Assembly (NCBI RefSeq): GCF_017591435.1
Contig: NC_059255.1
Span: 3,605,783-3,669,782, forward strand
Origin: Portunus trituberculatus
Taxonomy: Eukaryota; Arthropoda; Malacostraca; Decapoda; Portunidae
Length of the DNA stretch: 64,000 nucleotides
Reading direction: 5' to 3'
The notes beneath the pieces are model-generated. The model saw only the letters and a program-made list of their open reading frames with translations. It was not told the DNA's origin and made no database searches. Made by a program: the position numbers and the translations under genes. Of this stretch, positions 58,846-64,000 are shown one piece after another (position 1 is the stretch's first letter; each line of letters starts with the position of its first letter).

Positions 58846-59163
58846 ATGTCCTGGCCTATAGCACTTGTAGGTCTACTTAAAAGAGTATGGGAAGTGGTGT
58901 CCAGCTTCCACCTATTAGTAGCACACGATTCTATTTATAGTGGTGGGTATATTAGGGCCCATATCACCACCCAAGTGCATCTTTGGTGTAAGGCAATTAC
59001 ATCTCCACCTACAACTTGGCTATCACGGTGACGTGTAGCTAATTTTAAACCACTCGACAAATGACAAAGTTTCAAGACATGTGGCACGTGGTGGGATTCA
59101 AACCTATGCATGGACGTCTGCTTGATCCCACGTTCACCACCTTATCCACTACACCACCACTAT
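58846..59163 (-). mobile_element. tRNA-derived SINE, family 2
   Basis: On the minus strand, starting at about 59160, a tRNA-like head reads GTGGTGTAGTGGATAAGGTG (A box) and, after about 45 nt, GGTTTGAATCCCACC (B box). A ~230-bp body ends in 'taggccaggac'. It is unrelated to family 1 outside the boxes. The tRNA of origin is not determinable. Confidence 0.65.
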
Positions 59164-60040
59164 CACCAAACCAAACATTTCTCCTCTTCACAAATACTTT
59201 CATCTTTCCACCACAAACACCAATCCAAACTTATCTTTCCTGCATCTTTTCCCCTTCTTTCCCAACCAATTCACAGCACCACACTAATCACCACACACTC
59301 CCACCACCCACTGACCCAACAAGATGCAAGGTTTACCAAGGTCACAGTGGTATTTGGGACATATAAGATTCAGGTTTAAGTACACTTCAAATCAGTAGTG
59401 TTGGAATATTGAGAAGCCAACAAGAGTGACTGACTGAGAATATGTTAAGTTGTGTCCCCTTTATTTGACTGCGGGAGGACACATATGGTGGCAGCAATGG
59501 AATTAATAGACGGATTGATTGGGAGTGTTAGGAAGGTGTTGCCTCTTACTTGACTGACTGTGAGAGGTCATATGGTAGTAGCAAAGAGGATCAATGATGG
59601 ACTGACTGACTGACTAACTGACTGATTGATGGAGAATGTTAGGAAGCTGTCATCTCTTAACTGACTGACTTACTGGCTGACTAAGAGGAGAGGAACACTG
59701 ACTGACTGACTGGATATAGTATTAGTGCATCTCCTCACTGACTGACTGACATACTCTTCCCTTCACTGACAGACTAAGAGGAAATCTGTAGACACGCAAG
59801 GAAAAGAATTAAGAGTTAATTCATATGAGGCTTAGAGATTACAAAAAAGGGCTTAGGAATTTGTTGATACGAGAAAATGGTTTAGGTGGGTTGTATTAGT
59901 GGAGCATTTCTCTATCTCTATCTCTGTCTCTCTTGGTTAGCCTGTCTACTCTATGATAAAATAACACTATAAATCTAACTCTCTCTCTCTCTGTCTCTAT
60001 CCCAGGACATATCAGAGCACTACAAAACTAAAACTATCGA
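59164..60040. other. Intergenic with GACT-type repeats
   Basis: 59425-59770 has degenerate 'actgactgactg' repeats interspersed with 'gttaggaagctgt' motifs. No gene. Confidence 0.6.
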
Positions 60041-60067
60041 TTCCTTACGGCCTTGTGATGATAAGAA

Positions 60068-60098
<31 letters not shown>

Positions 60099-60147
60099 AG
60101 ATAATGTCAAACTCTTATCACAGCAGTCCTGTACAGTAACCAACACA

Positions 60148-60187
<40 letters not shown>

Positions 60188-60190
60188 CAT

Positions 60191-60225
<35 letters not shown>

Positions 60226-60465
60226 CAGTATACACTAATTAAAGCAACACCCATGCCAGTTATAATCACATTGAATTTTAGTCTTTAGGAACAGGGCATA
60301 TAAGGGTGATAATTCTAGAAGACCACTCATAAACTGGCTTGAGCTGGCTTTGGGTTTGTTAAGGTCAAGTATGGTTAGGTTAGGTTAGGTTACGTTAGGG
60401 ATGCTTGGGAAGGGAAGGGAAGGGAAGGTTGGGTTGCATATTCAAACCTTGCTTCTCTCTCTTAA
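60041..60465. other. Intergenic with (AC)n and (CT)n
   Basis: (AC)n 60069-60093 and 60143-60185, (CT)n 60191-60226, and a short TTAGG run 60373-60400. No gene. Confidence 0.7.
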
Positions 60466-60670
60466 CCCCTTCAGTACCAGGATGTGTTTCCATATTCATC
60501 CTGGTTACTATTTGATGATTTTATAAAGCTTTAGAAACTTAGACAGGGGATTAAAATAGTGAAGTCTCTGGCCATTAACCTTCTGACCTCCACAGACCCT
60601 TCCTAATGTTAATAAAATAGTTTAATCATACACAAATCTCAAAGTTAAAAAAAGTGTCCCAGTACTGGAG
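60466..60670. mobile_element. TTAA-flanked 205-bp MITE, copy 3
   Basis: Starts CCCCTTCAGTACCAGG after TTAA (60462-60465) and ends AGTACTGGAG before TTAA (60671-60674). Exactly the same length as copies 1 and 2; the right end has lost some of the G run. Confidence 0.88.
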
Positions 60671-60864
60671 TTAAAAAATTCAACCAAGCTTAAATTATGA
60701 GGAAGAATATTTCAAACCTCACTTGTACCTTCTCATAACAATCTAACTTAAATATTTGGAAAGGATATTCAAACTTTGCTGGTCCAACCTCAACCTAACC
60801 TAACTTATAAAAATATCAAACTATGCCTCATTGTGGGTCGTTTTTGTTAGTTTCTGTTGCTCTT

Positions 60865-61725
60865 AGTCAGTTATCCCTTCTTACATACAAAAAGAAGACA
60901 AACAAACTAAGCTCACTGTATCTTCTCAAACTAACCTAACACACTTTAAACTTCCACTCCACCACCACCACCATTCCTCACAGCTTTCCTCTTAGTCTCT
61001 TACATAAAAAAAAAAAAAAAAGACAAACTAAAACTCACTATAACTTCTCAAACTAACCTAACACATCTTCAACCTTCACTCCACCACCACCACCACCACC
61101 ACCATTCCTCACAGCTTTCCTCTTAGTCTCTTACATAAAAAAAAAAAGACAAACTAAAACTCACTATAACTTTTCAAACTAACCTAACACATCTTCAACC
61201 TTCACTCCACCACCACCACCATTCCTCACAGCTTCCCTCTTAGTCTCTTACATAAAAAAGAAAAACAAACTAAAAATCCTCATTGCAAACTGTCAACCTA
61301 CCTTAACACACTTCAATCATTCACTCTACTACCACTGCCATTCCTCATAGCTCCTCTACCACTTAGTCTCTTAAATAAAAAAAAAAAAAAAAACTATAAA
61401 ATCTCACCGTACCTTGTCAACCTAATCTAACACACTTTAAACCTTCACTGCACCATCACTGCCATTCCTCACAGCTCCTCTAATAGTCTCTTACATAAAA
61501 AAAAGAAAAAACAAACTATAAAATCTTACCATATCTTCTCAACATAACCTAACACATTTTAAACCTTCACTGCACCACCACCACCATTCCTCACAGCTCC
61601 TCCTTTATATAAAAAAAAGAATAAACATACTAATAAAACCTCATCGTAGCTTCTCAACCTATCCTAGCACACTTTAAACCTTCACCGCACCACCACTGCC
61701 ATTCCTCACAGCTATCACAAGGGGA
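60865..61725. repeat. ~115-bp tandem array 1
   Basis: Roughly eight units of 'aaactaacctaacacactt-aac-ttcactccaccaccaccacc' + 'attcctcacagctttcctcttagtctcttacat' + poly-A. Units become less regular toward the right. Confidence 0.9.
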
Positions 61726-62910
61726 ACACTCTGGGAGCCTTTGGGAGTGAAGTGTTCAAATCCTCATAGCTTGTGAGAGTCATTACACATTTCTCGACCC
61801 CTAAAAAGAACCATCATAGTTATCACAAGGGCCATTCATTCTGGGAGCCATTGGGAGTGTAGCATTCAAAGCCTTGGTTATAAAAATGGAGGGTAATTTC
61901 TTGAGTTCTTGGGAGTGTAGTGTTAAAAAAATCCCTCATAGCTTTTATTAGAGGGTCATTTCTCGAGCCTTACAAAGAGAACCATCATAGCTTTCACAAG
62001 GGTATTCATTCTGAGAGCCTTTGAGAGTGCAACATTCAAATTCTCATAATACAACATGAGGCATCATTCTGGGGGCTCCTTGTAGTGTAGTGTTAAAAAA
62101 AAAAACTTCACACCTTTTAATAGATAGTCATTTCTTGAGCCCTACAAAGAAACCTCATAGTTATCCTTCCCTCTGGGAGGCTTTGGTAGTGTAGTGTTCA
62201 AATCATCATGGTTAAAACAAGGGAGGGTAATTTCTTGAGCTCTTGGGAGTAATTTTAATAGAGGGTCATTTCTCAAGCCCTACAAAGAACGATCATAGTT
62301 ATCATTCACTCTGGGAGGCTTTGGTTGTAGTGGTCAAATCATCATGGTTAAAAAATAGGGGAATTTCATGAGCTCTTGGGAGTGTAGTGTTTAATTCCTC
62401 ACAGCTTTTAATAGAGGATAATTTCTTGAGCCCTTAAAAGAGAACCCTCATAGTTATCACAAAGACATTCATTCTGAGAGCCTTTGAGAGTGTAACATTC
62501 AAATTCTCAGATATAACAAGAGGCATCATTGCAGGGGGCTCTTTGTAGTACACTGTTCAATTTACCTTTAAATAGAGGACCACTTGTTGAGCCCTACAAA
62601 GAACCATCATAGTTCTCACAAGGACATTCATTCTGAGAGCCTTTGAGAGTGTACATTCAAATCCTCATAGCTTTCAATAGAGGACAATTTCTCAAGCCCT
62701 ACATGGAACTCTCCCTCAATATTTATCACAAGGACATTCATTCTGAGAGCCTTTGAGAGTGTACATTCAAATCCTCATAGCTTTCAATAGAGGACAATTT
62801 CTCAAGCCCTACGAGGAACTCTCCTTCAATATTTATCACAAGGACATTCATTCTGAGAGCCTTTGAGAGTGTACATTCAAATCCTCATGGGTATAGCAGG
62901 AGGTGTCATT
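61726..62910. repeat. ~110-bp tandem array 2
   Basis: About ten units of 'tcacaaggacattcattctgagagcctttgagagtgtacattcaaatcctcatagctttcaatagagg' type. The last three (62641, 62751 and 62861) have a period of exactly 110 bp and are almost identical. It follows array 1 without a gap and shares 'cacagct' at the boundary. Confidence 0.9.
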
Positions 62911-64000
62911 CTGGTGGGTGTTCTTGGGTGTTGCATACAAAGAATGAGACTTAAAGATGCCTTACAGATTAACTTGAGATGCTTCCAGTGCTGGGGGAAC
63001 GCTCTGCCTCGCTTTTGTAAGTACACTGTCTCTGTCTGAGCTTACAATGGGCTAGGTTTGATTTGTAGGCAGAGCGTCGCATCAGCCATTAAAAACACAC
63101 ACACACACGCACACACACAAAGAAAAAACTGTAAAATGATGCTATAAAATGTGGAATCGTGCCTTTTTTTTTTTTCTTCATTTTTCCACGACCAGTGCCA
63201 TCATCATCACTATTTCTCAGTTTCGTCAGTGTCATTATCACATTGAGATGATGATGTGGGGTGTTCCTTCAATCTGTTCAGCTGGCAACACTGCAGAACA
63301 CTTGGCAACACTGTGCTGGCCTCACCTTAGTATTTACACTCGCTACAGCTAAACATGTTGACTGTAAGCTGTTTTCTTTCTATTCTTTTCTTTCCTTGTT
63401 GATTCAGTAATTATATACACAAATTTGATGCTTTCTTTTCTATTTTTTTTCTCCGAGTTACACTTTTCTATAATTAAATGTGAATTTTATCCTTTTTCTA
63501 TCATCTGACATGAATTTCCTAGTTTTTTTCCTCTTACTATACATTCATGTCAGTATTTCCACTTCTATCCACCTTTCCATCTCTCAAATTCCATCATTAT
63601 AACTCTTAGAAGCAACACTGTACTTCTGTCCACCTCCTCAGTCACCCACAATACCACAGCACTTTCCTGTCCACTAACACCCTCAACAATCACACACACA
63701 CACATATACTCCACAACACAAGCTAACACATCAAGCTCTATCACTCCACACAAGCCAGCAGTGCATTGTGTCAGCCCAGTGTGTGAATGTAATGCCAACT
63801 GAATGCCATAAAAGCTTGCCTGTGCTGTGAGTTCATACCACCTCCTGTTGCAAGTACATTGGGTTACATGGTCATTAAAAGCCAGTTGTGTATACTTGAG
63901 AATTCTGTGAGATCTTGTGTTTTGACAGAGATGGAGGATAGTAGTAGTAGTAGTAGTAGTAGTAGTAGGAGAAGGAGAAGGAGAAGGAGGAGGAGGAGGA
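62911..64000. other. Intergenic, nothing recognised
   Basis: A nested inverted repeat (63000-63078), short (AC)n (63096-63118) and (AGT)n/(GGA)n at the right edge (63942-64000). Frames are short and unconserved. No gene is supported. Confidence 0.5.

Noticed and set aside
63149..63352. 67-residue plus frame near the right end
   Set aside because: No recognisable motif, poly-T start, and no splice or start context.

Overview
The window is nuclear DNA of an arthropod, most likely a decapod crustacean and possibly a crab. Three observations support this. There is an intron-split preprohormone with the six-cysteine core of the crustacean hyperglycemic hormone (CHH)/ion transport peptide superfamily. 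TTAGG-type repeats, the arthropod telomere motif, occur at several places. The DNA is also very rich in (TG)n, (CT)n and trinucleotide microsatellites and in decayed non-LTR retrotransposons. The species is inference. No bacterial operon, CRISPR array or prophage is present, and most long open frames are microsatellite translations.

Three genes could be rebuilt exon by exon with every splice phase agreeing. (1) TECPR2, minus strand, 38558 down to 25958: 14 coding exons, 1336 codons, N-terminal WD-type region, C-terminal tectonin-type repeats, and a C-terminal WEML that fits an LC3-interacting motif. (2) A CHH-superfamily neuropeptide gene, plus strand, 47466 to 49974: four coding exons, 128 residues, with a TATA box and initiator just upstream. 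(3) LAMTOR3, minus strand, 56133 down to 52440: five coding exons, 123 residues, with a CACGTG/CLEAR-like site 77 bp upstream of the ATG. TECPR2 (autophagy) and LAMTOR3 (Ragulator, lysosomal mTORC1 signalling) both act at the lysosome/autophagy interface. The hormone gene between them is unrelated in function.

Layout. 1-25.3 kb is repeat-dominated and internally duplicated: a CRE-YY1-CRE promoter-like block occurs three times, several fragments of one LINE family (LINE-A) end in (AC)n, a satellite folds back on itself, and a 500-N gap is flanked by two copies of the same sequence, probably a haplotype duplication. A possible further gene starts here (ATG exon at 2918, phase-compatible exon at 9680), but I cannot name it. 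25.4-38.6 kb is TECPR2, whose introns hold a TTAA-flanked 205-bp MITE, two LINE tails and large (CT)n arrays. 38.6-47.0 kb is intergenic: T-rich and GAA-rich low-complexity DNA, a composite inverted/direct repeat element and a LINE-B copy. 47.0-50 kb is a SINE followed directly by the hormone gene. 50-52.4 kb is its 3' flank. 52.4-56.1 kb is LAMTOR3. 56.1-64 kb contains no gene I can support: it has two MITE copies, a second SINE family and two long tandem arrays.
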